Source of the DNA: Rubripirellula obstinata
Lineage (GTDB): Bacteria; Planctomycetota; Planctomycetia; Pirellulales; Pirellulaceae
Assembly (NCBI RefSeq): GCF_001642955.1
Contig: NZ_LWSK01000041.1
Coordinates: 1 to 46,122, forward strand
Reading direction: 5' to 3'
Length of the DNA stretch: 46,122 bases
The position numbers were made by a program, and so were the translations under genes. This document shows positions 24,402-32,425 of the stretch, piece after piece (the stretch's first letter is position 1; every line of letters starts with the position of its first letter). The notes under the pieces are model-generated. The model was not told where the DNA came from and made no database searches. It saw only the letters and a list, made by a program, of their open reading frames with translations.

Positions 24402-26592
24402 AGCAACTGCGAAACCAAAGTCACCAAGAACGTCTGAACCCACTACGCAATCTCCCAGGCAAACGCTCGCGAACCTAGTCTCGCCAAAACTAAAGCAGAT
24501 TCACCTTGATCGATTGGCCATTGTTTATGTTCGGCAGTCGAGTCCTCATCAGGTGCGAGAACATCGCGAGTCGACAGCCTTGCAATACGCATTGGTCGAT
24601 CGCGCGATCGAACTTGGCTTCCATCGGAGTCAAGTCATCGTCATTGACGAAGATCAAGCGCAAAGCGGGACATCAATGGTGGCCCGAACAGGATTTCAGC
24701 GATTGCTCACGGAGGTCAGTGACGACAAAGTCGGGCTGATACTCGGCATCGAAATGAGTCGCTTGGCAAGATCATGTAAAGACTGGCATGCGTTGCTGGA
24801 GATCTGCGCGATCTACCAAACACTGCTATTGGACACCGATGGGATTTATGATCCAAGCGATCACAACGATCGACTGTTGTTAGGACTCAAGGGAACCATG
24901 AGCGAAGCGGAATTGCATCTGCTGAGAAATCGAATGTATCGCGGACTATGTAACAAAGCCGAGCGTGGTGAAGTACTCAATCATGCGCCCATTGGTTACG
25001 TCCGCACACTGAGCGACAATTTCGTGATTGACCCAGATGAATCGGTTCAGAGTGTCGTGCGAAGTATCTTCGATCGGTTCGCCAAGTTGGGCAGCATCAG
25101 CGGTCTGCTCAAGTCATTGGTCCACGACGAAGTTCAGATCCCAGTGCGTCCCCACTTCGGAGACGATCGAGGTGAACTTCAGTGGCGTCGGCCCAATCGC
25201 GTGACTCTGCTGAACCTGTTGCATCATCCGATCTATGCAGGTGCGTATCGTTGGGGCCATCGCGACGTGGACGCGAGAAAGAAGATCCCTGGTCGTCCAA
25301 GTACCGGTCGAACCTTGCGTGATTACAAAGACTGTCGAGTCTTGATTCAAGATCGATTCGAGGCCTACATCAGTTGGGAGCAATTCGAGAAAAACCAGCG
25401 AAAACTACAGGAAAACAGCCGTAAAGCGGGGCGGTTCTCCAGTCCCGTCGGTCGCGGCGAGAGCCTCTTGGCAGGACTGGTTGTGTGCGGTCGCTGTGGT
25501 CGCAGTATGAGTGTCAGCTACAGCGGCAAACATCTACGTTACACCTGCCAGCGAGGTGCGGTCGACTACGGCGAAGAAATTTGTCAGAGCCTTGCTGGAC
25601 GAGATCTCGATGAGTCGATTGGTCGCTTGTTACTCGAAGCGATCCGTCCGGCTTCCTTGGAAGTGAGCCTCGCCGCAGCAAGTGATATCGCCAAGCAGCG
25701 CGGCGAGGACGACCGCAGGTGGAAGCATCGGTTGGAGCGGATCAACTACGAAACGGAGTTGGCTCGGCGAAGCTACGCTGCGGTCGATCCAGAGAACCGT
25801 TTGGTGGCAAGACAACTTGAGTGTCGCTGGGAAGAAAAGCTTTCTGAGCAAGAAACATTGCGTCAAGATTATCAACGATTCACAGCCGACCAACCCAATG
25901 ATTTATCGGCGTCAGAGCGTGAACTGATCCATTCGTTATCGGAAAACATTGAATCGCTTTGGCGAGCGGAGACGACGACCTGCGAGGATCGCCAAACGAT
26001 CGCACGGCTCCTGTTAGATCGAGTCGTCGTGTCGGCGAATCCGTCAAACGAACAGGTTGACGTGGACGTTCATTGGGTCGGTGGATTCAACAGTCATCAT
26101 CACGAATCGCGTCCGGTCGACAGCTACAAACAGCTGAGCAACTACACGGAACTTGTTGCACGCATCGAGGAGTTGCAATCGACTGGTACGTCCTCAGCGG
26201 AGATCGCCGCATGTCTGAATGCCGAAGGATATCGTCCACCCAAGCGATCGAAAAAGTTCAACAAGTCGATGGTGACCCGTCTACTGGCAAGTTTACGACT
26301 TGAGCGCGGCGACGCGGGTAAGTCATCCAGTGACAGAACTCACTTGGCCGTGAATGAGTGGTGGTTAAGCGAGTTGGCAATGAAACTGAGTATGCCCGTC
26401 GCAACGTTGCATCGTTGGATCCGCGTCGGCTGGATACAAGCGCGCAAGGTATCCGAAGCGAGAGGCCAATGGGCGTTACATGCGGATGCACCTGAGCTTG
26501 AACGACTGACCAAGCTACGGGATTATCGTCGTGGATGGGGCGAAACAAAAACGCCAATTGAACTGACGACCCCAGGCCCAGTCAGCCGATAA
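24394..26592 (+). CDS. Large serine recombinase
   Basis: The 732-residue recombinase has an N-terminal resolvase domain at about 35-190. The nucleophilic Ser lies in YVRQSSPHQVREHRESTALQ, followed by DEDQAQSGTSMVARTGFQRL and EMSRLARSCKDWHALL. A recombinase domain follows, with GYVRTLSDN and PIYAGAYRWGHR. A zinc ribbon contains the Cys pair GLVVCGRCGRSMS with a later YTCQRG. A coiled coil (about 430-500) comes before a C-terminal helix-turn-helix (ELAMKLSMPVATLHRWIRVG). A strong AAGGAGG site precedes the ATG at 24394, which overlaps the stop of the small upstream frame. It is the probable agent of its own insertion into the IS4 gene. Confidence 0.93.
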   Translation: MSKATAKPKSPRTSEPTTQSPRQTLANLVSPKLKQIHLDRLAIVYVRQSSPHQVREHRESTALQYALVDRAIELGFHRSQVIVIDEDQAQSGTSMVARTGFQRLLTEVSDDKVGLILGIEMSRLARSCKDWHALLEICAIYQTLLLDTDGIYDPSDHNDRLLLGLKGTMSEAELHLLRNRMYRGLCNKAERGEVLNHAPIGYVRTLSDNFVIDPDESVQSVVRSIFDRFAKLGSISGLLKSLVHDEVQIPVRPHFGDDRGELQWRRPNRVTLLNLLHHPIYAGAYRWGHRDVDARKKIPGRPSTGRTLRDYKDCRVLIQDRFEAYISWEQFEKNQRKLQENSRKAGRFSSPVGRGESLLAGLVVCGRCGRSMSVSYSGKHLRYTCQRGAVDYGEEICQSLAGRDLDESIGRLLLEAIRPASLEVSLAAASDIAKQRGEDDRRWKHRLERINYETELARRSYAAVDPENRLVARQLECRWEEKLSEQETLRQDYQRFTADQPNDLSASERELIHSLSENIESLWRAETTTCEDRQTIARLLLDRVVVSANPSNEQVDVDVHWVGGFNSHHHESRPVDSYKQLSNYTELVARIEELQSTGTSSAEIAACLNAEGYRPPKRSKKFNKSMVTRLLASLRLERGDAGKSSSDRTHLAVNEWWLSELAMKLSMPVATLHRWIRVGWIQARKVSEARGQWALHADAPELERLTKLRDYRRGWGETKTPIELTTPGPVSR

Positions 26593-26678
26593 ATAACTCA
26601 AAGTGGGCGATGGATCGTTCACCATTTCGTACACCACGTACAAGCCGAAGCGAAGGAGCGCATTGTGAACGGGAGATC

Positions 26679-27101
26679 GAAGTCGAGTTTCGCGGCCTCA
26701 AACAGACTCTCGACAAAGGCATCCTGAGTTGTCGCTCAGCGGAACGGGTCGTTGTGGAATTAGACTGGTCGTTGTTCTCGCAGGCTTACGCCGAGTTGCT
26801 TTCTCTACGAGAGCAGATCCCTCAGCAATCTGACGAACCGATTCGGGTGAGTCTCGCCGAAACGATGCGAGCGATCCGTCGTGCGATGCGGGAGCGCAAT
26901 GAGTCGGTCGCTAGCGACGAGTTGCTCGATCAGGTTCTTCGAACGGCCGTAATCGCAAGCTACAACAACCGGACTGACAAGAAGGCTCGGTATCGCCCAC
27001 ACAATCCAGACAAGAAGCCGCTGGGCGATCCAAAGGTGAGGGCACCTGATCTCGAAGAACAACAAAAACTCAACGAAAACCGGCTCGCAAACGCAGCGTA
27101 G
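26679..27101 (+). pseudogene. IS4-family transposase, C-terminal part (split gene)
   Basis: This segment supplies VEFRGLKQTLDKGILSCRSA and the remaining 135 residues, ending QQKLNENRLANAA at a TAG at 27099-27101. The Lys in FRGLK completes Y(2)R(3)E(6)K with the upstream half. An ATG at 26610 in the same frame would start translation inside the right end of the recombinase element, but no separate function is likely. Confidence 0.88.
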
Positions 27102-27118
27102 AATGCTTCATAGCGTTG

Positions 27119-27710
27119 CCCGGCAGGGGCGGCAGCGAGCATTCATCGGATCGATTACCCCTCCGGGGCAAATGATCTTTTCTGGTCGTTTACCGGTGGC
27201 CGTTGGCCACCGGCAAAGTGCTATTACCCCTCCGGGGCAGTTCAGTATTAAAGGTTGAGTGGCACTTTTGATAGCCCCGGATGGGGCGTCAGCACGGTGC
27301 CGTGGGCCTTGGCCCACGGGAGTCCAACGCAGCAAAATCCCAAGCCCCGGTAGGGGCGGCAGCGAGCATTCATCGGATCGATTACCCCTCCGGGGCAAAT
27401 GATCTTTTCTGGTCGTTTACCGGTGGCCGTTGGCCACCGGCAAAGTGCTATTACCCCTCCGGGGCAGTTCAGTATTTAAAGGTTGAGTGCCACTTACGAT
27501 AGCCCCGGACGGGGCGTCAGCACTGTGCCGTGGGCCTTGGCCCACGGGAGCTAAACGCAGCAAAATCCCAAGCCCCGGTAGGGGCGACAGCGAGCATTCA
27601 TTGGATCGATTACCCCTCCGGGGCAAATCATGTTTTCTGGTCGGTTACCGGTGGCCGTTGGCCACCGGCAAAGTGCTATTACCCCTCCGGGGCAGTTCAC
27701 GATCGGGTCG
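27119..27710. repeat. Palindromic repeat array, family C (right, reverse orientation)
   Basis: Three units with a period of about 228 bp start near 27128, 27355 and 27583 (GGCGGCAGCGAGCATTCATC). Each contains TACCCCTCCGGGGCA boxes and the hairpin CCGGTGGCCGTTGGCCACCGG, and the units are linked by a CCGTGGGCCTTGGCCCACGG hairpin. The orientation is opposite to the array at 22462-22894. The first unit joins the IS right end at 27118. The gap 27711-27840 has no gene. Confidence 0.9.
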
Positions 27711-27840
27711 AGTTCGACTGAACCCTGGCGGGATCAGCTACGGGTGGGGCGCTTTAAAGCTGCTTCGATGCGGTGTTTCGAGCTGGGCGGGATTGCGAAA
27801 GCGTAAGAATTCGCGAATTGGCACTACAAAACTGCTTGCT

Positions 27841-27854
27841 TGAAAGCGGTTTCA
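27841..27854. promoter_or_regulatory. Candidate LacI-family operator 1
   Basis: TGAAAGCGGTTTCA is a near-palindrome with TGAAA/TTTCA arms, the usual form of LacI-family operators. It lies 204 bp before the LacI-type gene start and matches 12 of 14 bases of the second site at 27937-27950. No such pair was seen elsewhere in the window. Confidence 0.5.
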
Positions 27855-27936
27855 CGTGTAAGGTGGGGATACGCCCCGGAATCAAGTCGCAGGCGCAATG
27901 AATCTTCCTTTGCTGGTGAGTGCTGGCGAAATGACG

Positions 27937-27950
27937 TGATAACGGTTTCA
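27937..27950. promoter_or_regulatory. Candidate LacI-family operator 2
   Basis: TGATAACGGTTTCA shares TGA-A-CGGTTTCA with site 1 and contains the AACGGTT core common in LacI-family operators. The centre-to-centre distance to site 1 is 96 bp, which would permit looping. It is 108 bp before the regulator start, suggesting autoregulation. Confidence 0.5.
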
Positions 27951-28057
27951 AGGTGTGACGTCGGCTTCCTGACTTCAATTTCGTCAATTGAACTTCAAAA
28001 AGTCGCGTCGCGTTCTGATTCAAAACACTAAAACTCCCACAGGCTGCGAAGACAGAG

Positions 28058-29062
28058 ATGCGTACTTCTAAGGTCACGATCGAGGACATCGCAGGACGTG
28101 CGGGCGTTTCGAAGGCGACCGTTTCCCGAGTGCTCAACCGACCGACCACTGTCACCGAAGTGAAGCGAGAAGCTGTCAAGGTCGCGATGAACGAAATGGG
28201 TTTTAAGCCCAACCAGTTTGCTCGCAGTCTAGCCAATGGGCACTCAAACACGATCGGTATCGTGACTCAGAATATCGGTACGTCGTTCTATGATTCGATC
28301 GCTCGGTCGATCATTCAAAGCCTACGGCAAACGCAGTACGCACCGATTTTTAGTGACGGGATGTACGAACATGACGCTGAAAATGCAGCGATCAATACGC
28401 TGTTGGATCGGCAGGTCGATGCAGTGATTGTGCTGGGCGGTGACCTGACGCCTGATGAAATTCATGGCGGCGAAGACGCTGTCCCGATGGTGATGGTTGC
28501 TCGTCAGATCGAAGGCTGGAATGGCGTCTGTATTGGTGTCGACAATGTCGCGATGGGATACAACGCGACGAAGCATTTGATTGACGCTGGCCACGTTCAA
28601 ATCGCACATGTCACCGGCAATCCGTCGCATGAAGATGCCGTCAATCGCGAAAAAGGTTATCGCAAGGCGCTCGCTGAAGCGAACATTCCGATCGACGAAG
28701 ATCTGATCTTCCCCGGCAACTTTTACGGCCAAGCCGGCGTGTTGGCGGTGGAATCCTGGTTGATGCGGGGCAAGAGTTTTTCCGCTGTCTTTGCGGCCAA
28801 TGACTTGAGTGCCTTTGGTGTTCGCTTGGCGCTGTCGCGTCGCAACATCCGGGTGCCCGACGAGGTATCAATCGTTGGCATCGACGACAAAATCGAATCC
28901 GCGTTAATGCCACCACCGCTGACGACGATCCGTCAACCTGCTGATGCGATGGGCGAGGCGGCGGTGAAGGCGGTAACGACCATCTTGTCGGGCAAGAAAA
29001 CCGAATCCGTTTTGATGCAGGGCGAATTGATTGTCCGCGAATCGGTTTCGCGCCGGCATTGA
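28058..29062 (+). CDS. LacI-family transcriptional regulator
   Basis: The 334-residue repressor has the LacI headpiece at residues 6-55 (VTIEDIAGRAGVSKATVSRV, then hinge-type KPNQFARSLANGHSNTIGIV) and a periplasmic-binding-type effector domain (VDAVIVLGGD, GVCIGVDNVAMGYNATKHLI, VFAANDLSAFGVRLALSRRN and VSIVGIDDKIESALMPPPLT). The effector is probably a sugar or oligosaccharide (family knowledge). It lies upstream of a small lipoprotein, a DUF1559 protein and a sulfatase cluster on the same strand, so it probably controls polysaccharide use. Two similar 14-mers upstream (27841 and 27937) are candidate autoregulatory sites. The start is the ATG at 28058. Confidence 0.93.
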   Translation: MRTSKVTIEDIAGRAGVSKATVSRVLNRPTTVTEVKREAVKVAMNEMGFKPNQFARSLANGHSNTIGIVTQNIGTSFYDSIARSIIQSLRQTQYAPIFSDGMYEHDAENAAINTLLDRQVDAVIVLGGDLTPDEIHGGEDAVPMVMVARQIEGWNGVCIGVDNVAMGYNATKHLIDAGHVQIAHVTGNPSHEDAVNREKGYRKALAEANIPIDEDLIFPGNFYGQAGVLAVESWLMRGKSFSAVFAANDLSAFGVRLALSRRNIRVPDEVSIVGIDDKIESALMPPPLTTIRQPADAMGEAAVKAVTTILSGKKTESVLMQGELIVRESVSRRH

Positions 29063-29149
29063 CTGCAACCACCTTAATCATGGCAACGTCCGTAGCGATT
29101 TCGCGAAGGGTGAAGCCGATCGAAGTTCCTTCTTATTAAAGGCGTAGTG

Positions 29150-29335
29150 ATGAAAGTAACTTTTTTGGCAATCGGTGGACTCTTGCTCTCCAGCTTTTTG
29201 GTTGCTGGTTGCAGCAGCAGTGACACCAGCGTTCCCGAGGCCGGCGCACCGGCCCCGGCAGTCATGGGAGAAGAATTGTCGGAAGCAGAAAAAGAAGCGA
29301 AGGCGAAAGCGATCGCTGATGAAATGAGCAGGTAA
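29150..29335 (+). CDS. Small lipoprotein
   Basis: The 61-residue protein has a short basic start (MKVTFLAIGGLLLSSFLVAG) and a lipobox LVAGC with Cys21 as the lipidated residue. The mature part is only 41 residues, Ala/Glu/Lys-rich, with a Pro-Ala stretch (VPEAGAPAPAVMGEELSEAE). The start is the ATG at 29150 after AAAGG; a GTG at 29147 is adjacent. It precedes the DUF1559 gene by 83 bp. Such tiny lipoproteins often accompany DUF1559 genes in planctomycetes. The function is unknown. Confidence 0.85.
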   Translation: MKVTFLAIGGLLLSSFLVAGCSSSDTSVPEAGAPAPAVMGEELSEAEKEAKAKAIADEMSR

Positions 29336-29418
29336 CTGCTCGATCAACGTGGCGACACATTGTGCAGGCAAGTTGACAATTTGATGTTTGTTTTTTGTTC
29401 TTAAATCGAGGTTTAGAC

Positions 29419-30711
29419 ATGTTTAGAAAAAGAGGGTCGTCGGGCTTTACGCTCGTCGAATTGCTCGTCGTGATCGCCATCATTGGCGTCTTGGTCGGGC
29501 TGCTGCTGCCAGCGGTGCAAGCCGCTCGCGAAGCAGCACGTCGGATGAGTTGCAGCAACAATTTTAAGCAGATTGGTTTGGCGATTCATAATTACCATTC
29601 AGCCTATAACTCGCTGCCAATTCATGGTGGCGGAACAGGGATGGATCCAGCGACCGCCAACTGGTTCGACGATACGGTTCGCACTAGCCAAAGTGAGCTG
29701 AGTTTTTTGGTAGGTCTATTACCTTTCATCGAAGCGCAAGCTTTGTGGGAGCAAATTTCCAACCCGATGAACAATGACCTGCAGGGCAACATTCCGCCCG
29801 CGGCCACTGCTCCGCTGCCATTCCCCGCGATGGGGCCTGTGCCAGGTTACTCAGTGATCGGTGCGATGGACCTCAGTTCCGACTACATCCCATGGCGGAC
29901 TGAGATCCAGGCGTTCCGATGTCCGAGCGATCCAGGTTCTGGTCTGCCCGGTTGGGGACGAACGAACTACGCGGCAAGCATGGGGGATTCAAACTTCCCA
30001 ACGCTGACGCATGGTCCGCTGAACAATCAACTGACGACCACGGGCACCCAGGGTTCCAACCGCGCGATCAATCACCGTGCGGGTGCGCGAGGCTTCTTTA
30101 CGGTGCGTCAAAGAATGCGTTTCCGTGACATTTTGGATGGCCTTTCCAACACGATCGCCGCTGGCGAAATCGCGACCGACTTAGGCGATCGTGACAACCG
30201 AACGATGCCAGCGACCGGCGGTGGGCAGGCGACGACATGCAACCATGCAATGTCAATTACGATGCTGCCAATTGCGGCGCGTGCCGGTGCACGTGACTGG
30301 ATCGATCCGTTGCGTCCTCAGTTTTGGCGTGACACAACGCCCATTGGTGGTGCTGCGTTTGGTCGCGGATACCGTTGGGCTAACAAAGCGCCTTGTTTTT
30401 CGATGGTCAATACGATCTTGCCACCTAACAGCGAATGCGTCCTAGGCGGGACTGGCATCGATAGTGATGGAATCGTTCCACCGAGTAGTCGCCATCAAGG
30501 CGGTGTCCATGTGTTGATGGGCGATGGTGCAATCAAGTTCATCACCGATTCGATCGAGGCCGGCAACAGCAGTGCTAGCCCCGTGGCCGAATCGCCAGCG
30601 ATTGGTGGCCCGTACTGTAACGGTGCAGCACCAGGGTCTCGTTCCCCCTACGGACTCTGGGGTTCACTTGGATCACGTGCCAGCAAAGAAGTGATCCAGG
30701 AAGAATTTTGA
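29419..30711 (+). CDS. DUF1559 domain protein with type IV pilin-like N-terminus
   Basis: The 430-residue protein begins with a prepilin signal ([20 protein letters not shown]), the hydrophobic helix continuing [20 protein letters not shown], then the DUF1559 signature [20 protein letters not shown]. The C-terminal part contains [20 protein letters not shown], the H-x-G-G-x-x-x-x-x-x-DG motif of the family's SBP-type tail. DUF1559 proteins are expanded in planctomycetes and may form surface fibres or act in substrate capture. The start is the ATG at 29419 after GAGG. An intrinsic terminator follows at 30745, so it is probably a unit separate from the sulfatase cluster. Confidence 0.95.
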   Translation: MFRKRGSSGFTLVELLVVIAIIGVLVGLLLPAVQAAREAARRMSCSNNFKQIGLAIHNYHSAYNSLPIHGGGTGMDPATANWFDDTVRTSQSELSFLVGLLPFIEAQALWEQISNPMNNDLQGNIPPAATAPLPFPAMGPVPGYSVIGAMDLSSDYIPWRTEIQAFRCPSDPGSGLPGWGRTNYAASMGDSNFPTLTHGPLNNQLTTTGTQGSNRAINHRAGARGFFTVRQRMRFRDILDGLSNTIAAGEIATDLGDRDNRTMPATGGGQATTCNHAMSITMLPIAARAGARDWIDPLRPQFWRDTTPIGGAAFGRGYRWANKAPCFSMVNTILPPNSECVLGGTGIDSDGIVPPSSRHQGGVHVLMGDGAIKFITDSIEAGNSSASPVAESPAIGGPYCNGAAPGSRSPYGLWGSLGSRASKEVIQEEF

Positions 30712-30744
30712 TCACCTTCGCTTTTGTTGAGTAGCAAATCTTGG

Positions 30745-30781
30745 GATGGCTTTGATCGTTTGATCGAAGCCATCTTTTTTT
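30745..30781 (+). terminator. Intrinsic terminator after the DUF1559 gene
   Basis: GATGGCTTTGATC and GATCGAAGCCATC form a 13-bp stem with a T.G pair around a GTTT loop, followed by seven T residues. It lies 33 bp after the DUF1559 stop and 36 bp before the sulfatase start. Confidence 0.88.
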
Positions 30782-30816
30782 AAACCTTGAACGTAACCCA
30801 GAATGCCAATATCCAA

Positions 30817-32403
30817 ATGAATGTCACCCTGCGAAGCCGAATCGTTTTCTGCCACATCGTCAGCGTTATCTGCGGAACTTGCTTTTTCAACTCGTTTGCA
30901 AATGCACAAAACCAGAATACTGCGCAGGAACAAAATGCTGATCGCCCCAACGTCTTGATGATCTGTGTGGACGACTTGAACGATTGGATCGAACCGCTTG
31001 GTGGGCATCCGCAAGTCAAGACGCCCGCGATCAAGGCGCTAGCCGAAGCGGGGTTGAACTTTCGCAACGCTCACTGCCAATCGCCGTTGTGCAATTCGTC
31101 GCGGACCAGCGTGATGTTGTCGCGGCGACCGGCGACGACGGGCGTGCATGGACTAAACCCGTGGTTTCGTAAAATACCGGCTTTGGCGAAGTCGAAATCG
31201 ATGCCCCAGTATTTTGCCGACGCTGGTTACGAGACTTACACTGCCGGAAAGGTTTACCACAATAGTTGGGGACGCAATTTGCCAGCGGGTTCTGATCCCG
31301 AATTCCAACATTGGGGACCAGGCGGTTGGCCAGGAATCACGCCACCAAAAAAGCTGATCCCGCCCACGCCCGCCGGCAACAATCCGTGGGTTGATTGGGG
31401 CGTCTTTGATCACCAGGACAATCAAAAAGGCGATTGGAAAGTTGCTGATTGGGCGGAAGAAAAACTGACAGTGATGCCCGGCGACAAACCATTCTTTATG
31501 GCGGTCGGTTTCTTCTTGCCTCACGTCCCCTGTCATGTCACGCAAAAGTGGTGGGACATGTACCCGGAAGAAACGTTGCAGATGCCGCCGATGCAAAAAA
31601 ACGAACGTGCAAACTGTTCGCCGTTTAGTTGGTACCTGCACTGGAACCTTCCCGAGCCAAGGTTGAGCTGGCTGGAACATCACAACGAACACAAAAACCT
31701 GGTGCGTTCCTATTTAGCAAGCATCAGTTTTATGGACAGCCAGGTCGCACGCGTGATGGCCGCCCTGGAAAAATCGTCGCACGCAGACAACACCATCATT
31801 TGCCTGTGGAGCGATCACGGTTTCCACCTGGGCGAAAAAGAAATGATGGGCAAGACAACGCTTTGGGAACGATCGACTCACGTGCCACTGATCTTTACCG
31901 GCAAAGGCATCGAGCCGCGAAGTAGTAATCAACCGGTCGAATTGTTAGACGTCTTTCCCACGCTGGCGGATCTGGCCGGGTTGCCGGTTCCTGAGTTTGT
32001 CGAAGGCGTCAGCCTGGTGCCGCTGATTACAGACGCCGATGCAAAGAGCAAGCGACCAGCAGTGACCGAACACAATCCTGGTAACTCATCAATCCGCGAT
32101 GAACGTTATCGATTGATTCACTACGCCGACGGCAGCGAAGAGTTGTACGACATGCAACAGGATCCCAACGAATTCAATAACCGCATCGACGACGAATCAC
32201 TCGCCGAAGTCAAAGAGCGATTGCAGCAATACGTGCCACACAACCAAGTGCCGTTGGCACCGGGCAGCGGACAACGAATCTTGGAAGAACGTGAAGATGG
32301 TTTGTATTGGGAAAACCAAAAGATCGATCCCGACAATCCACCGATGAGCACCGGATCGACAGAGAAAGCCGATCTTCCACGCAAAGTATTGAGTAGTAAG
32401 TAA
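30817..32403 (+). CDS. Secreted sulfatase, iduronate-2-sulfatase-like (S1 family)
   Basis: The 528-residue enzyme hydrolyses a sulfate ester, probably on a polysaccharide. A signal peptide (VTLRSRIVFCHIVSVICGTC with cleavage near ANA/Q) precedes the metal-binding start RPNVLMICVDDLNDW and the maturation site CNSSRTSVMLSRRPATTG at residues 92-109. Cys92 would become formylglycine. The third residue of the usual C-x-P/A-x-R motif is Ser94 here, which is unusual. A later metal site is SDHGFHLGE near 335. The fit is to the S1_7-like group (PLCNPSRT pattern). The start is the ATG at 30817. A DUF1549/1553 gene and a DUF1501 gene follow on the same strand. A maturase (FGE) is not seen, as the EgtB-like protein is a different member of that fold. 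Confidence 0.92.
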   Translation: MNVTLRSRIVFCHIVSVICGTCFFNSFANAQNQNTAQEQNADRPNVLMICVDDLNDWIEPLGGHPQVKTPAIKALAEAGLNFRNAHCQSPLCNSSRTSVMLSRRPATTGVHGLNPWFRKIPALAKSKSMPQYFADAGYETYTAGKVYHNSWGRNLPAGSDPEFQHWGPGGWPGITPPKKLIPPTPAGNNPWVDWGVFDHQDNQKGDWKVADWAEEKLTVMPGDKPFFMAVGFFLPHVPCHVTQKWWDMYPEETLQMPPMQKNERANCSPFSWYLHWNLPEPRLSWLEHHNEHKNLVRSYLASISFMDSQVARVMAALEKSSHADNTIICLWSDHGFHLGEKEMMGKTTLWERSTHVPLIFTGKGIEPRSSNQPVELLDVFPTLADLAGLPVPEFVEGVSLVPLITDADAKSKRPAVTEHNPGNSSIRDERYRLIHYADGSEELYDMQQDPNEFNNRIDDESLAEVKERLQQYVPHNQVPLAPGSGQRILEEREDGLYWENQKIDPDNPPMSTGSTEKADLPRKVLSSK

Positions 32404-32425
32404 TTGCCGAGGTTTCCAACTAGCC

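Larger units (their letters stand above)
24037..26678. mobile_element. 2,642-bp serine recombinase element inserted in the IS4 transposase gene
   Basis: The boundaries are set by the interrupted transposase. The only bases shared at both junctions are GA (24037-24038 and 26679-26680), the 2-bp overlap expected for serine integrase strand exchange. The element encodes a small protein frame and a 732-residue serine recombinase and nothing else recognisable. There are no terminal inverted repeats and no target duplication beyond the dinucleotide. It is therefore a minimal integrative element or IS-like unit using a serine recombinase. Its target lies within the most conserved motif of the IS4 transposase. 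Confidence 0.82.
22895..27118. mobile_element. IS4-family insertion sequence, interrupted by a serine recombinase element
   Basis: Perfect 17-bp terminal inverted repeats CAACGCTATGAAGCATT are at 22895-22911 and, inverted, at 27102-27118. Subtracting the nested 2,642-bp insert leaves an IS of 1,582 bp, a normal IS4-family size, with one transposase gene. The flanking DNA on each side is the same palindromic repeat in inverted orientation, so no direct target duplication can be recognised (CCGGG on the left, CCCGG on the right). Confidence 0.85.

Noticed and set aside
26610-26680. Separate start of a 163-residue gene at 26610
   Set aside because: The frame from 26679 onward is the C-terminal half of the IS4 transposase; the upstream part is the recombinase element's right end.
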